A stretch of DNA of 64,000 nucleotides from Winogradskyella sp. (GTDB lineage Bacteria > Bacteroidota > Bacteroidia > Flavobacteriales > Flavobacteriaceae): assembly GCA_002722255.1 (NCBI GenBank), contig PBLD01000003.1, positions 280,816 to 344,815 of the forward strand. The letters are read 5' to 3'. A program made the position numbers and the translations under genes. The notes under the pieces were generated by a model. It worked only from the letters and a program-made list of their open reading frames with translations. It searched no databases and was not told the DNA's origin. Shown here piece after piece: positions 25,377-34,787 of this stretch. Positions within the stretch are counted from its first letter, which is position 1, and each line of letters opens with the position of its first letter.

Positions 25377-26573
25377 TATTGTTTTTACTCTTGCACTAAT
25401 TGAGTAAAAAAGAATAAGAGAAATAATACCACAAACTAAAAAGCCAACAAATAAAGGTGTCACCGATTCTTTTACGAAACCACCTATAAAATTAGCAATT
25501 GGTACAGCCATTACTGTAGAAATAAATCCATTTAGTGCAGAACCTATACCTGCTATATGTCCCATAGGTTCCATAGCTAAAGCACGAAGGTTACCAAACA
25601 GAAATGCTACGCTGGCAAATTGTAACATAAAAAAGCCTATTAACACTTCAATACTAGGATTGCCAGAAAAACCAAACAAAATTACATATGTAAGAGAAAT
25701 ACCAATAAAGGAGAGTAAGGCTACATTTACAAGATTACGCATTCCAAAACGCATTACCAAAGTGCTGTTAAGATAAGTAGCTAAACCTATTGTAACAGCT
25801 AAACTTGCAAATATGTATGGGAAGTATTCACCCAAATCATATTGTACCTGAAATATTTGTTGAGCAGTACTCAGGTAAACCATAAAAGAGCCAGTTATTA
25901 AACCAGAAAATAAAGTATAAATAACGGCAGGTTTTATTCTAAAAAACTCAATAGTTCCGCTTTTGAATATAGCAGGTCTAAACGTTTTCTTATATTCAGG
26001 TTTTAGAGTTTCTTTTTGTCTTTTCCAAAACCAAAACATTATTAGTAGACCAAAACCTAAGTTAAATGTAAAAATAGATTTCCAACCAAAATGTTGCATT
26101 AAAAACTGTCCAAGCATAGGTGCTACAACAGGAACCAAAATAAACGTCATTACCACAACAGATAAGATTTTTGCCATATGATCACCACTATAAGAATCTC
26201 TCACAATCGCAATACTCATAGTTCTTGGGGACGATAATCCAATACCTTGCAATGCCCTACCTAAAAGCATCATTTCAAAACTTTTGGTCGTAATACAGAT
26301 ATAAGACGCAATGATAAAAACAAAAAAGCCAACATATACCATGGGCTTTCTTCCAAAACTATCTGAAAGTGGACCAAAAGCTAACTGACCAATACCTAAA
26401 CCTAAAAATATAGTTGTAATTAATTTTTGATTTTCAGTATCACCTAGACTTCCAATATGAGTTCCAATTGTAGGAAGAGCAGGCAATACAGCATCTATAG
26501 ATAATGCTACAATAGACATTAGTGCAGCCATTAGTACAATAAACTCTAATTGAGATTGGTTTTCATTTTGCAT
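25362..26573 (-). CDS. MFS drug-resistance transporter, Bcr/CflA family
   Basis: A 403-residue protein with 12 transmembrane segments. I take the ATG at 26573 (MQNENQSQLEF); the frame's earlier start at 26591 would lie upstream of the likely promoter box. MFS motif A is seen as GPLSDSFGRKPMVYVG, and VDAVLPALPTIG plus GRALQGIGLSSPRTMSIAIVRD are typical of Bcr/CflA exporters, which pump out small drugs such as bicyclomycin or chloramphenicol. The actual substrate is unknown. Convergent overlap with the TsaC-like gene may limit both transcripts. Confidence 0.9.
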   Translation of the reverse strand: MQNENQSQLEFIVLMAALMSIVALSIDAVLPALPTIGTHIGSLGDTENQKLITTIFLGLGIGQLAFGPLSDSFGRKPMVYVGFFVFIIASYICITTKSFEMMLLGRALQGIGLSSPRTMSIAIVRDSYSGDHMAKILSVVVMTFILVPVVAPMLGQFLMQHFGWKSIFTFNLGFGLLIMFWFWKRQKETLKPEYKKTFRPAIFKSGTIEFFRIKPAVIYTLFSGLITGSFMVYLSTAQQIFQVQYDLGEYFPYIFASLAVTIGLATYLNSTLVMRFGMRNLVNVALLSFIGISLTYVILFGFSGNPSIEVLIGFFMLQFASVAFLFGNLRALAMEPMGHIAGIGSALNGFISTVMAVPIANFIGGFVKESVTPLFVGFLVCGIISLILFYSISARVKTILKNI

Positions 26574-26577
26574 AGGG

Positions 26578-26585
26578 CAAAAGTA
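26578..26585 (-). promoter_or_regulatory. -7 box of the MFS gene, implying a leaderless mRNA
   Basis: On the minus strand this is TACTTTTG, an exact TAnnTTTG match, ending 4 bases before the chosen ATG at 26573. If transcription starts about 5-8 bases after the box, the mRNA would begin at or near the A of the start codon. No clear -33 TTTG box is seen. Confidence 0.4.
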
Positions 26586-26656
26586 AGTCAATTATTATCT
26601 ATTTTTGAAGAGTTACCATACAATAACGCAACATTAACATTCAAATAACTGTTACC

Positions 26657-27100
26657 ATGTTAACCAAAAACCTAATAAAATTATTCAAGCGGGATTTAAC
26701 CAAATTAAAAGAAGAAATTCAACTCTACAATAAAGAATCTAACCTTTGGATTACAGATAAGTTAGTTTCTAATTCAGCTGGTAATTTAGCACTTCATTTA
26801 GTAGGTAACCTAAACCATTTTATTGGAACTGCCTTAGGAAATACAGGATATGTTAGGCAGAGAGACTTAGAATTTTCTTTAAAAAATATTTCTGTAGAAG
26901 AGTTAATAAAACAAATAAATGATACCATAATGGTTGTAGAAAACACCTTGAGTAGTTTAACGCAAAGTGATTTGGATAAGGAATACGAAAAAAATCCATT
27001 TAAAGAAAAGATGACAACTGAGTATTTTCTTTTGCATTTATCTATGCATCTGGCATATCATTTAGGGCAGATTAATTATCACAGACGTTTGTTAGACTAG
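26657..27100 (+). CDS. DinB-superfamily protein
   Basis: A 147-residue four-helix-bundle protein of the DinB/DUF1572 type. The likely metal-binding histidines are in NLALHLVGNLNHFIG (near residues 47-53) and in the C-terminal HLSMHLAYHLGQINYHRR. These proteins often act as thiol transferases or have unknown roles in stress. It is followed after 5 bp by a GNAT acetyltransferase and probably shares its mRNA. A second DinB-like gene lies at 45147. Confidence 0.85.
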   Translation: MLTKNLIKLFKRDLTKLKEEIQLYNKESNLWITDKLVSNSAGNLALHLVGNLNHFIGTALGNTGYVRQRDLEFSLKNISVEELIKQINDTIMVVENTLSSLTQSDLDKEYEKNPFKEKMTTEYFLLHLSMHLAYHLGQINYHRRLLD

Positions 27101-27105
27101 AAAAT

Positions 27106-27636
27106 ATGGAATTTGAAAATTTTAAAATAAGACTTCTTCAACCAAACGAAGGCAAGGCATTTTTCAATCTTATAGAGAATAACAGAAGTCGTCTAGAGGA
27201 TTTTTTTGCCGGTACAGTTTCAAAAACTAAAACCTTGGCAGATACACTTTTGTATTGTGAAGAAATTCAGGAAAAAATTAAAAATTTCAACTATTTACCT
27301 TATATGATAACGGATACAAATACAGGTGAATTTATTGGTCTTGTTGATGTAAAAAATATTGATAAAAACCTACCTAAAGCAGAGCTAGGATCATTTATCG
27401 ATAAGCGTTACGAGAGTAAAGGTATAGTGACTGAAGCTGCTAAACTTGTAGTTGAACATATTGTAAAAGAGTATAAATTTATAAAGCTACTCTGTAGGGC
27501 TAATGCTAGAAATAAAGGAAGTATAGCTGTAATTGTAAAAAATGGATTTGAACTTGAAGGGACCATAAGAAGAGACTACAAAACGACCAAAGGAGAAGTG
27601 GTTGATCTAAATTATTACGGAAAGGTCTTTGATTAA
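27106..27636 (+). CDS. GNAT N-acetyltransferase, RimJ/RimL-like
   Basis: A 176-residue GNAT fold protein. Strand 4 and the acetyl-CoA loop are at LGSFIDKRYESKGIVTEAAK (about 92-111) and the C-terminal half has LLCRANARNKGSIAVIVKNG and FELEGTIRRDY, as in RimJ/RimL acetyltransferases, which acetylate ribosomal protein N-termini or other substrates. It is second in an operon with the DinB gene. The substrate is unknown. Confidence 0.85.
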   Translation: MEFENFKIRLLQPNEGKAFFNLIENNRSRLEDFFAGTVSKTKTLADTLLYCEEIQEKIKNFNYLPYMITDTNTGEFIGLVDVKNIDKNLPKAELGSFIDKRYESKGIVTEAAKLVVEHIVKEYKFIKLLCRANARNKGSIAVIVKNGFELEGTIRRDYKTTKGEVVDLNYYGKVFD

Positions 27637-27952
27637 AAGGTTTAGCACAGATTTACTATCGTTTTAAGACGATAATCCACATAAGAAATTTAAATGTTTT
27701 ATATACAGATTGTTAAGAATTTGTTCATAAATATTTAGGTGATTTTTTCATTGTATAATCTTCAAAACAATGATAAAAATTAACCATTTTTTTGAATATA
27801 TTTTTTCAAATAGGCTGTTTTATTGATGTTTATTTAACGTTATCTCAATGTTAATAAAAGTGTTAAAAAAAATGAAAATGTAGTCTCGAAAAAAGGAGGA
27901 ATAAATTGGATATTTGACTTCGTCCAAATATTAATCTAAATACATTTTCCTC
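27637..27952. promoter_or_regulatory. 316-bp intergenic region upstream of nrdB
   Basis: No open frame or RNA gene is seen. It is very AT-rich and holds three short inverted repeats: TATCGT-6-ACGATA at 27657-27674, TTTGAA-8-TTCAAA at 27791-27810 and TATTTG-8-CAAATA at 27911-27930. The last lies 23-42 bp before the nrdB ATG and could be an operator or part of the promoter. I do not see clear paired NrdR boxes. AAGGAGG at 27893-27899 is a strong Shine-Dalgarno-like string but is too far (54 bp) from the ATG to act on it. Confidence 0.4.
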
Positions 27953-29227
27953 ATGCAAATAACACATATCCAGAAACGGGATTTTTCAACAAAACCATTT
28001 CAACTTAATAAAATTACAAATGCAATTCTAAAGGCCATGACAGCACTAGAACATGGAAGTTTAGAAGATGCTGAGCGCATTTCTCAGAGTGTTTTAGATG
28101 TGTTATTAAAGCAAAAAGAAAAAGAGCCAAAGTATGTGCCAACAGTAGAAGAAATACAAGATGCTGTTGAGGATTCATTAATGAAAAATGAATTTTTTGA
28201 TGTTGCTAAAGCATACATACTTTATAGAGATGAACAAGCAAGAAAACGTAAGACAAACATCTTTGAAAAACGAATTAACCTTAAGCCATATGAATATCCC
28301 GATTTATATGAGTATGTGCCCGCAATAAGGCATTCGTATTGGATTCATACAGAGTTTAATTTTACAAGTGATATTCAGGACTTTAAAGCAGGATTGTCAG
28401 ACGTAGAACGTAGTGCAATTAAAAACACTATGCTTGCTATCTCTCAAATAGAAGTAGCAGTAAAATCATTTTGGGGAGACATTTATCATAAAATGCCAAA
28501 ACCAGAGATAGGGTCTGTTGGTGCAACATTTGCTGAGAGTGAAGTAAGACATCATGATGCATACTCACATCTATTAGAGATTTTAGGTCTTAACAAAGAA
28601 TTTAAGGACTTAAAGAAAAAACCTGTGATAATGCGTCGTGTTCAGTATTTAGAAACTGCATTAAAGAATTCTAAAAGTGAAGATAATAGAGCATATGCAG
28701 ATGCAGTTTTATTATTCTCATTATTTATAGAGCATGTATCTCTATTTTCTCAGTTCCTTATTATAATGGCATTCAATAAGCATAAGAATGTATTAAAAGG
28801 TGTTTCTAATGTAGTTGAAGCAACATCAAAAGAAGAGCAAATCCATGGTGATTTCGGAATAGATATTATTAAAATTATCAAAAACGAAAACCCAGAATGG
28901 TTTGATGAAGATTACAATGCAACTGTTCAGGATATGTGTAGAGAGGCCTTTGATGCAGAAAGTAAAATTGTAGACTGGATTTTTGAAAAAGGAGAAATAG
29001 ACTTCTTACCAAAAGCAGTTGTAAATGAATTCCTTAAAGATAGATTTAATAGATCTTTAAATAGTATTGGAATAGATACAATATTTGATACAGACGAAAA
29101 ATTATTAGCAGAGACTGAATGGTTTGATGATGAAATAATAGGAACCAAACATGGTGATTTCTTCGTGAAGCGATCAATCAACTACAGCAAAAGAACCCAG
29201 AGTATAACCAGTGATGACCTTTTTTAA
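27953..29227 (+). CDS. nrdB: Ribonucleotide reductase beta subunit with N-terminal ATP-cone
   Basis: A 424-residue protein. Residues 1-100 are an ATP-cone (ITHIQKRDFSTKPFQLNKI, VPTVEEIQDAVEDSL), the allosteric domain normally found on NrdA. The ferritin-like radical domain follows, with likely metal ligands Glu167, Glu197 and His200 (ESEVRHHDAY) and Tyr204 four residues after the His. Lys171 lies four residues after Glu167. An ATP-cone on NrdB is known from the flavobacterium Leeuwenhoekiella blandensis, and the Glu/Lys/Tyr pattern fits the dimanganese class Id beta subunits described in flavobacteria. Two bp separate it from nrdA. Confidence 0.95.
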   Translation: MQITHIQKRDFSTKPFQLNKITNAILKAMTALEHGSLEDAERISQSVLDVLLKQKEKEPKYVPTVEEIQDAVEDSLMKNEFFDVAKAYILYRDEQARKRKTNIFEKRINLKPYEYPDLYEYVPAIRHSYWIHTEFNFTSDIQDFKAGLSDVERSAIKNTMLAISQIEVAVKSFWGDIYHKMPKPEIGSVGATFAESEVRHHDAYSHLLEILGLNKEFKDLKKKPVIMRRVQYLETALKNSKSEDNRAYADAVLLFSLFIEHVSLFSQFLIIMAFNKHKNVLKGVSNVVEATSKEEQIHGDFGIDIIKIIKNENPEWFDEDYNATVQDMCREAFDAESKIVDWIFEKGEIDFLPKAVVNEFLKDRFNRSLNSIGIDTIFDTDEKLLAETEWFDDEIIGTKHGDFFVKRSINYSKRTQSITSDDLF

Positions 29228-29229
29228 AA

Positions 29230-31017
29230 ATGATAGAACAAAACCAGATTAATAGCGCGAACAGTACAGAAAGTAAAGTAGAAAACGAATTAATAAACGC
29301 AAGAAAAAAATCGTTACAACAACTAAAAACCAAAACAGATGGTGACTTTAGTTGGTTAACAGATCATAGTCGTAAATTTTTAGCATCTGGCTACCTTACT
29401 GAAGGTGTGTCTGCAGAAGAGCGCATTAAAGAAATTGCAGACAGAGCAGAACAAATTTTAGGAATTCCTGGTTATGCAGATAAGTTTTTTAACTACATGT
29501 CTCTAGGCTACTTTTCCTTGTCATCACCAGTATGGTCTAACTTTGGGAAAGAAAGAGGTCTTCCTATATCTTGTTTTGGCTCGCATGTAGATGATGATAT
29601 GGGTAATATTTTATATACCCAATCAGAAGTAGGTATGATGTCAAAACTTGGCGGAGGTACTTCTGGTTACTTTGGTAAAATAAGACATCGTGGTGCTGCT
29701 GTAAAAAATAATGGTCAGGCTTCTGGTGCTGTACATATTATGCAGTTGTTTGAGTCTATGGTCGATGTTGTAAGTCAAGGGTCTGTGCGTCGTGGACGTT
29801 TTTCACCATACTTGCCAATAGATCATCCAGACATTATGGAGTTCTTAGAAATAGGTACTGAAGGAAATCCAATCCAAGAGCTAACACATGGTGTTACAGT
29901 TACTAACGATTGGATGCAAGAAATGATTGATGGTGATGTAGAAAAACGTACGGTTTGGGCAAAAGTATTACAGAGAAGAGGTGAAATGGGTTACCCTTAC
30001 ATCTTCTTTACAGATAATGCTAATAATGGTGCTGCAGACGTCTATCAAGACAAAAAGATGCCAATCTATGCGAGTAACCTGTGTACAGAAATTATGTTGC
30101 CATCTAATGATGACTGGTCTTTTGTATGCTGTTTATCTTCACTAAATGTATTGCATTACGAAGATTGGAAAGATACAGATGCTGTAGAGACTATGATCTA
30201 TTTCTTAGATGCAATAATCACTGAATTTACAGAGAAATTAGAGCGTTATAAGAATTCTCCAAACAAAGACGATCAGCAAACATTCCTATTTATGGAGCGT
30301 GCTTATAACTTTGCAAAAGATAACAGAGCATTAGGTTTAGGTGTTTTAGGGTGGCATTCTTTACTTCAGTCTAAGATGTTAGCATTTAACAGTCAGGAGG
30401 CATTTAATTTGAATAGTGAGATATTTAAAGTTATAAAGGAGAAATCTTACAAGGCATCTGAAGAATTAGCTGCTCAGTTTGGAGAACCAGCAGTTTTAAA
30501 AGGCTATGGTAGAAGAAATACAACCTTAAATGCTGTTGCGCCAACAACATCTTCTGCGTTTATTTTAGGACAAGTATCTCAAGGTATTGAGCCAATCTGG
30601 TCTAACATCTATGTAAAAGATATTGCAAAGATTAAGACAACGATTAAGAACCCATATTTAGAAGCATTTTTAGAGTCTAAAGGTCAAAACACGACTGAAG
30701 TATGGAGAAGTATTAGAGATTTCGATGGTTCTGTACAGCATTTAGATTTTATGACTGAGGAAGAAAAAGATGTCTTTAAAACTTATTCTGAAATCGATCA
30801 AATGGATATTATCTATCAAGCAGCTAATAGACAAAACCATATTGATCAAGGACAGTCAGTTAATATAATTATACATCCAGATATGTCTGTGAAGGAGATT
30901 AACAAAATCCACGTTACAGCATGGAAATTAGGTTTAAAGTCACTATACTATCAACATAGTATGAATGCTGCTCAGAAGTTTAAGCAAAAGAAAGAATGTG
31001 CAAGCTGTGAAGCTTAA
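29230..31017 (+). CDS. nrdA: Ribonucleotide reductase alpha subunit, no ATP-cone
   Basis: A 595-residue catalytic subunit, short for class I (E. coli 761), because the N-terminal ATP-cone is absent. It starts directly in the alpha-helical NrdA domain (SWLTDHSRKFLASGYL). Active-site motifs are PISCFGSHVDD (redox Cys), ASNLCTEIMLP (radical Cys and Glu), the second redox Cys in WSFVCCLSS, and LNAVAPTTSSAFILG. The C-terminal CASC tail is the thioredoxin-reducible pair. It makes deoxyribonucleotides with NrdB. Overall activity control must come from the cone on NrdB. A terminator follows. Confidence 0.95.
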   Translation: MIEQNQINSANSTESKVENELINARKKSLQQLKTKTDGDFSWLTDHSRKFLASGYLTEGVSAEERIKEIADRAEQILGIPGYADKFFNYMSLGYFSLSSPVWSNFGKERGLPISCFGSHVDDDMGNILYTQSEVGMMSKLGGGTSGYFGKIRHRGAAVKNNGQASGAVHIMQLFESMVDVVSQGSVRRGRFSPYLPIDHPDIMEFLEIGTEGNPIQELTHGVTVTNDWMQEMIDGDVEKRTVWAKVLQRRGEMGYPYIFFTDNANNGAADVYQDKKMPIYASNLCTEIMLPSNDDWSFVCCLSSLNVLHYEDWKDTDAVETMIYFLDAIITEFTEKLERYKNSPNKDDQQTFLFMERAYNFAKDNRALGLGVLGWHSLLQSKMLAFNSQEAFNLNSEIFKVIKEKSYKASEELAAQFGEPAVLKGYGRRNTTLNAVAPTTSSAFILGQVSQGIEPIWSNIYVKDIAKIKTTIKNPYLEAFLESKGQNTTEVWRSIRDFDGSVQHLDFMTEEEKDVFKTYSEIDQMDIIYQAANRQNHIDQGQSVNIIIHPDMSVKEINKIHVTAWKLGLKSLYYQHSMNAAQKFKQKKECASCEA

Positions 31018-31036
31018 ATTCTAAAGTATATAGTAT

Positions 31037-31069
31037 AAAAAAACCCGATTGAAAAATCGGGTTTTTTTT
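31037..31069. terminator. Bidirectional terminator between nrdA and carboxylase operon
   Basis: A long stem, AACCCGATT with AATCGGGTT around the loop gaaa, extended by A/T pairs on both sides. The T-tracts on both strands allow it to end nrdBA on the plus strand and the carboxylase operon on the minus strand. Confidence 0.92.
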
Positions 31070-31086
31070 ATTAATGTAAGTAAAAA

Positions 31087-32628
31087 TTATAATGGAATGT
31101 TACCATGCTTACGTTTAGGCTTATTAACTTCTTTATTCTCAAGCATACTAAATGCTTTTATTAGTTTTCTTCGTGTATTTTGTGGTAAAATAACTTCATC
31201 AATGTAACCACGTTCTGCCGCACTATAAGGGTTAGCAAAAAGTTCTGCGTATTCAGCTTCTTTTTCTTTCCATTTCGCTTCAGGATCTTCTGCAGCAGAA
31301 ATTTCACGTTTAAAAATAATTTCAGCAGCACCTTTGGCTCCCATTACGGCAATTTCAGCATTTGGCCAAGCAAAGTTCATATCCGCACCTATGTGTTTAG
31401 AGTTCATTACATCATAGGCTCCTCCATACGCTTTACGTGTAATTACAGTAACTCTTGGTACAGTAGCTTCACTAAATGCATATAATAACTTGGCACCATG
31501 TACAATGATGCCATTCCATTCTTGATCCGTTCCAGGTAAGAAACCAGGTACATCTTCTAATACTAACAATGGAATATTGAAAGCATCACAAAAACGCACA
31601 AATCTAGCGGCTTTTTTAGAACTTTTTACACCTAAAACACCTGCTAAAAACATCGGCTGATTGGCAACAATACCAATTGATTTTCCACCAAGTCTTGCAA
31701 AACCAACTATAATGTTTTCAGCATAATCTTTATGAATCTCATAGAATGAATTTTCATCAATAATACCTTCTATAACACTGTGCATATCGTAAGGTTTATT
31801 AGGATTATCAGGAACTATATCAGAAAGACTTTCTCTAATTTCTTCTTTAAGTTCAAACTCTAAATCTTCTGGTTTTTCTCTGTTACTTTGTGGTAGATAA
31901 CTTAATAGTTTTTTGATATCCTCAAGACATTCGACATCATTTGCAGAAGTTTTGTGGGCAACTCCAGATTTGGTAGAATGTACACTTGCACCACCAAGTT
32001 CTTCACTTGTTACTTCTTCGTTGGTTACAGTTTTTACAACATTTGGACCAGTTACAAACATGTAGCTTGTATCTTGAACCATAATAGTGAAATCGGTCAT
32101 GGCAGGTGAGTATACAGCACCACCAGCACAAGGTCCCATTATAGCGGAAATCTGAGGAATAACACCTGATGCTTGAACATTTCTGTAAAAAATGTCAGCA
32201 TAACCTCCTAGAGAGCGTACACCTTCTTGGATACGTGCTCCACCAGAATCGTTAAGACCTATAATTGGTGCACCAACGTTAACAGCCATGTCCATGATTT
32301 TGCAGATTTTTTCGGCATGTGTTTCAGATAGAGAACCACCAAAAACCGTGAAATCTTGCGCGAAAACATAAACTAAACGTCCATCTACAGTACCATAACC
32401 TGTTACTACACCATCTCCATAGAATTTTTGGTTTTCCATACCAAAGTCTTTAGTTCTATGTGTTACCAAAGCGCCAATTTCTTCAAAAGAACCTTCATCT
32501 AATAGGTAGAGAATACGCTCTCTTGCTGTTAATTTTTTCTTTTGGTGTTGTTTATCTATTCGTTTTTGACCTCCACCTAATTTAGATAAGGCCATTTTTT
32601 CATTTAGTGTTTTTATTTTAGAACTCAT
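31087..32628 (-). CDS. Acyl-CoA (propionyl-CoA) carboxylase, carboxyltransferase subunit
   Basis: A 513-residue beta subunit with both crotonase-like halves: [20 protein letters not shown] and [18 protein letters not shown] in the N-half, and [23 protein letters not shown] and [17 protein letters not shown] in the C-half. It moves the carboxyl group from carboxybiotin to acyl-CoA. The single-chain PccB-type organisation and the biotin carboxylase and carrier genes upstream point to a propionyl-CoA carboxylase, feeding methylmalonyl-CoA metabolism. Acetyl- or 3-methylcrotonyl-CoA cannot be excluded from sequence alone. It is last in the three-gene operon, 6 bp after the biotin carboxylase. Confidence 0.92.
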   Translation of the reverse strand: MSSKIKTLNEKMALSKLGGGQKRIDKQHQKKKLTARERILYLLDEGSFEEIGALVTHRTKDFGMENQKFYGDGVVTGYGTVDGRLVYVFAQDFTVFGGSLSETHAEKICKIMDMAVNVGAPIIGLNDSGGARIQEGVRSLGGYADIFYRNVQASGVIPQISAIMGPCAGGAVYSPAMTDFTIMVQDTSYMFVTGPNVVKTVTNEEVTSEELGGASVHSTKSGVAHKTSANDVECLEDIKKLLSYLPQSNREKPEDLEFELKEEIRESLSDIVPDNPNKPYDMHSVIEGIIDENSFYEIHKDYAENIIVGFARLGGKSIGIVANQPMFLAGVLGVKSSKKAARFVRFCDAFNIPLLVLEDVPGFLPGTDQEWNGIIVHGAKLLYAFSEATVPRVTVITRKAYGGAYDVMNSKHIGADMNFAWPNAEIAVMGAKGAAEIIFKREISAAEDPEAKWKEKEAEYAELFANPYSAAERGYIDEVILPQNTRRKLIKAFSMLENKEVNKPKRKHGNIPL

Positions 32629-32634
32629 AGTATC

Positions 32635-34074
32635 TTAATTAGGTAGTCTTAGTAATTTTTGGTCTGCTAAATATTGCTTCAAGGCTAATTTGGCAGCAAT
32701 TTCTGCTTCAGCCTTATGCTGCTCTTCTAAAAGGCTAGGTGAGTAGTACTTCTTCACAAAATGAGTGTCGAAGTTTCCACTTCTAAACGCATCGTGCTCA
32801 CAAACAAAACGACCAAAAGGTAATGTAGTTTGTACGCCTTTAACGTGATAGTTATCAATTGCTTTTATCATAAGCTCAATAGCTTCTGCACGTGTTTTGC
32901 CATAAGTGATAAGTTTAGATAGCATTGGATCATAATAGATTGGTACGTCCATACCTTCTTCGAAACCATTATCTACACGAATATTTTCACCAACAGGTAA
33001 TTGATAAACTTCCAAATTACCAACGCTTGGTAAGAAATCATTCATAGGATCTTCGGCATACACACGAAGCTCTAAGGCATGACCATTAATTTTTAGGTCT
33101 TCTTGTTTAATGTCTAAAACTTCACCACGAGCTACTTTAATCTGAAGCTCGACTAAATCTACACCAGCAATCCACTCTGATACAGGATGCTCTACCTGTA
33201 GTCTCGTGTTCATTTCTAAGAAATAGAAATTATGGTCGGCATCCATTAAAAATTCAACTGTACCAGCACCAACATAATCACAAGAACGTGCTACGTTTAT
33301 AGCTGCTTGTCCCATTTTTTCTCTTAATTCTGGAGTTAATATGGCAGAAGGCGCTTCTTCAACTACCTTTTGATGACGACGTTGTACAGAACACTCGCGT
33401 TCAAAGAAATGAACAATATTACCATGTGTATCTGCCATCACCTGGATTTCGATGTGTCTTGGTGAGGTTACATATTTTTCAACAAAAACAGAACCATCAC
33501 CAAATGCAGAAGTAGCCTCACTAATGGCACGTTTCATCTGGCTTTCAACATCTTTTTCGTTTTCAACAATACGCATTCCTTTTCCACCACCACCTGCAGC
33601 TGCTTTAATAAGAATAGGTAAGCCAATTCGTTTCGCGATTTCAACAGCTTCTTTTGGGTCGGTAACGGCATGATCTACACCAGGTACCATTGGAATATCG
33701 TAATCTTTAACAGCATCTTTAGCTGCTAATTTATCTCCCATCATTTTTATGGCTTTAGAACGTGGACCAATAAAAATAACATCATTTTTTTCGCATAACT
33801 CAGCAAAATCTGCATTTTCACTTAAGAAACCGTAACCAGGATGAATACCATCGACATTTAAAGATTTTGCAACTTCAATAATTTTATCTCCTTTAAGGTA
33901 AGATTGATTAGATGGTGCAGGACCAATGCAAACAGCTTCGTCTGCAAATTTTACATGAGGTGCATTTCTATCGGCTTCAGAAAATACAGCGACAGTTTTT
34001 ATTCCCATTTTTTTTGCAGTTCGCATCACACGAATTGCAATTTCGCCACGATTGGCAACTAATATTTTTTTCAT
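32635..34074 (-). CDS. Biotin carboxylase subunit of acyl-CoA carboxylase
   Basis: I start this at the ATG at 34074 (MKKILVANRGEIAIRVMRTAK), the family-standard N-terminus. The open frame continues to 34152 only because a repeat element upstream has no stops. The 479-residue product has the ATP-grasp biotin carboxylase motifs: HPGYGFLSENADF, KAAAGGGGKGMRI, ERECSVQRRHQKVVEEAPS and EMNTRLQVEHPVSE. It carboxylates biotin on the carrier protein encoded upstream, using bicarbonate and ATP. The REP-like repeat at 34091-34176 lies between it and the carrier gene. Confidence 0.94.
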   Translation of the reverse strand: MKKILVANRGEIAIRVMRTAKKMGIKTVAVFSEADRNAPHVKFADEAVCIGPAPSNQSYLKGDKIIEVAKSLNVDGIHPGYGFLSENADFAELCEKNDVIFIGPRSKAIKMMGDKLAAKDAVKDYDIPMVPGVDHAVTDPKEAVEIAKRIGLPILIKAAAGGGGKGMRIVENEKDVESQMKRAISEATSAFGDGSVFVEKYVTSPRHIEIQVMADTHGNIVHFFERECSVQRRHQKVVEEAPSAILTPELREKMGQAAINVARSCDYVGAGTVEFLMDADHNFYFLEMNTRLQVEHPVSEWIAGVDLVELQIKVARGEVLDIKQEDLKINGHALELRVYAEDPMNDFLPSVGNLEVYQLPVGENIRVDNGFEEGMDVPIYYDPMLSKLITYGKTRAEAIELMIKAIDNYHVKGVQTTLPFGRFVCEHDAFRSGNFDTHFVKKYYSPSLLEEQHKAEAEIAAKLALKQYLADQKLLRLPN

Positions 34075-34090
34075 ATGAGTTTCTTTTGGC

Positions 34091-34176
34091 GTCACTTCGA
34101 GTGATTTTTGATAAAAAATCTTACCGAGAAGTTCTCGATACATTTTGTTCATACTTCACAAAACACTCGAACTGAC
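34091..34176. repeat. REP-like multi-hairpin repeat inside the carboxylase operon
   Basis: The terminal arms GTCACTTCGAGTG (34091-34103) and CACTCGAACTGAC (34164-34176) pair with one mismatch over 13 bp. Inside are two more hairpins: GATTTTT-gata-AAAAATC (34103-34120) and CGAGAA-g-TTCTCG (34125-34137). The whole can fold into a cloverleaf-like form. A related decayed copy is at 11187-11240. It separates the carrier and biotin carboxylase genes and may affect their relative expression. Confidence 0.75.
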
Positions 34177-34184
34177 TCATCATT

Positions 34185-34661
34185 TTATTCGAATTCGATT
34201 AAAAGTGCATTTTTTTCAACAGTATTTCCCTGACTGACTTTGATAGATTTTATAACTCCATCGCGAGGTGAGTTGATAACGTTTTCCATTTTCATGGCTT
34301 CAAGAATTAATAACGGATCATTCTCTTTAACTTCTTGAGCTTCTGTTACATTAATCTCTAAGATTAATCCAGGCATAGGTGCTTTAATATCGTTTACTTT
34401 TTTAGAAGCACCAATTTCAAAGCCTAGAGCAACTATTTGCTGATCTAATGCATCGTTTAGTGCAACATCATAAGTGTTGTTATTAACTTTAACACTGTAT
34501 GTTTTTTTGTTGAAATCTGAGCTAACAATGTTAGCTTTAATTGAACTGTTGTTTTGAAGAATATGATACTTATTTGTTGAGGTTTCAACAGCATCAAGTT
34601 GGTCTACTGCTTCTTCGGTTACATCAAACTCATAAGAAGCATTAACTTTTGCTTTATACAT
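34185..34661 (-). CDS. Biotin carboxyl carrier protein subunit
   Basis: A 158-residue protein whose C-terminal 75 residues are a biotinyl domain: IKAPMPGLILEINV, then LLILEAMKMENVI with the biotinylated Lys in AMKM, then GVIKSIKVSQGNTVEKN. The N-terminal half (YKAKVNASYEFDVTEEAV) resembles the linker domain found in carrier subunits of propionyl-CoA or oxaloacetate-type carboxylases. It carries carboxybiotin between the two enzymes encoded downstream and is first in their operon. Confidence 0.92.
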   Translation of the reverse strand: MYKAKVNASYEFDVTEEAVDQLDAVETSTNKYHILQNNSSIKANIVSSDFNKKTYSVKVNNNTYDVALNDALDQQIVALGFEIGASKKVNDIKAPMPGLILEINVTEAQEVKENDPLLILEAMKMENVINSPRDGVIKSIKVSQGNTVEKNALLIEFE

Positions 34662-34787
34662 ATGTAGAGGTTTATTAAACTTTTGCTAAGTTATATTTTA
34701 ATGGACTTCTAAAATATGAAATAAATCATGTTTACAGAAAGACTTTAAGAGATTATAACATTTTAATGACAGTGTAAATTGTGTTTT

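Noticed and set aside
34075..34152. A 26-residue N-terminal extension of the biotin carboxylase
   Set aside because: The family starts at MKKILVANRGEIAIR. The extension is the inner part of a REP-like repeat.
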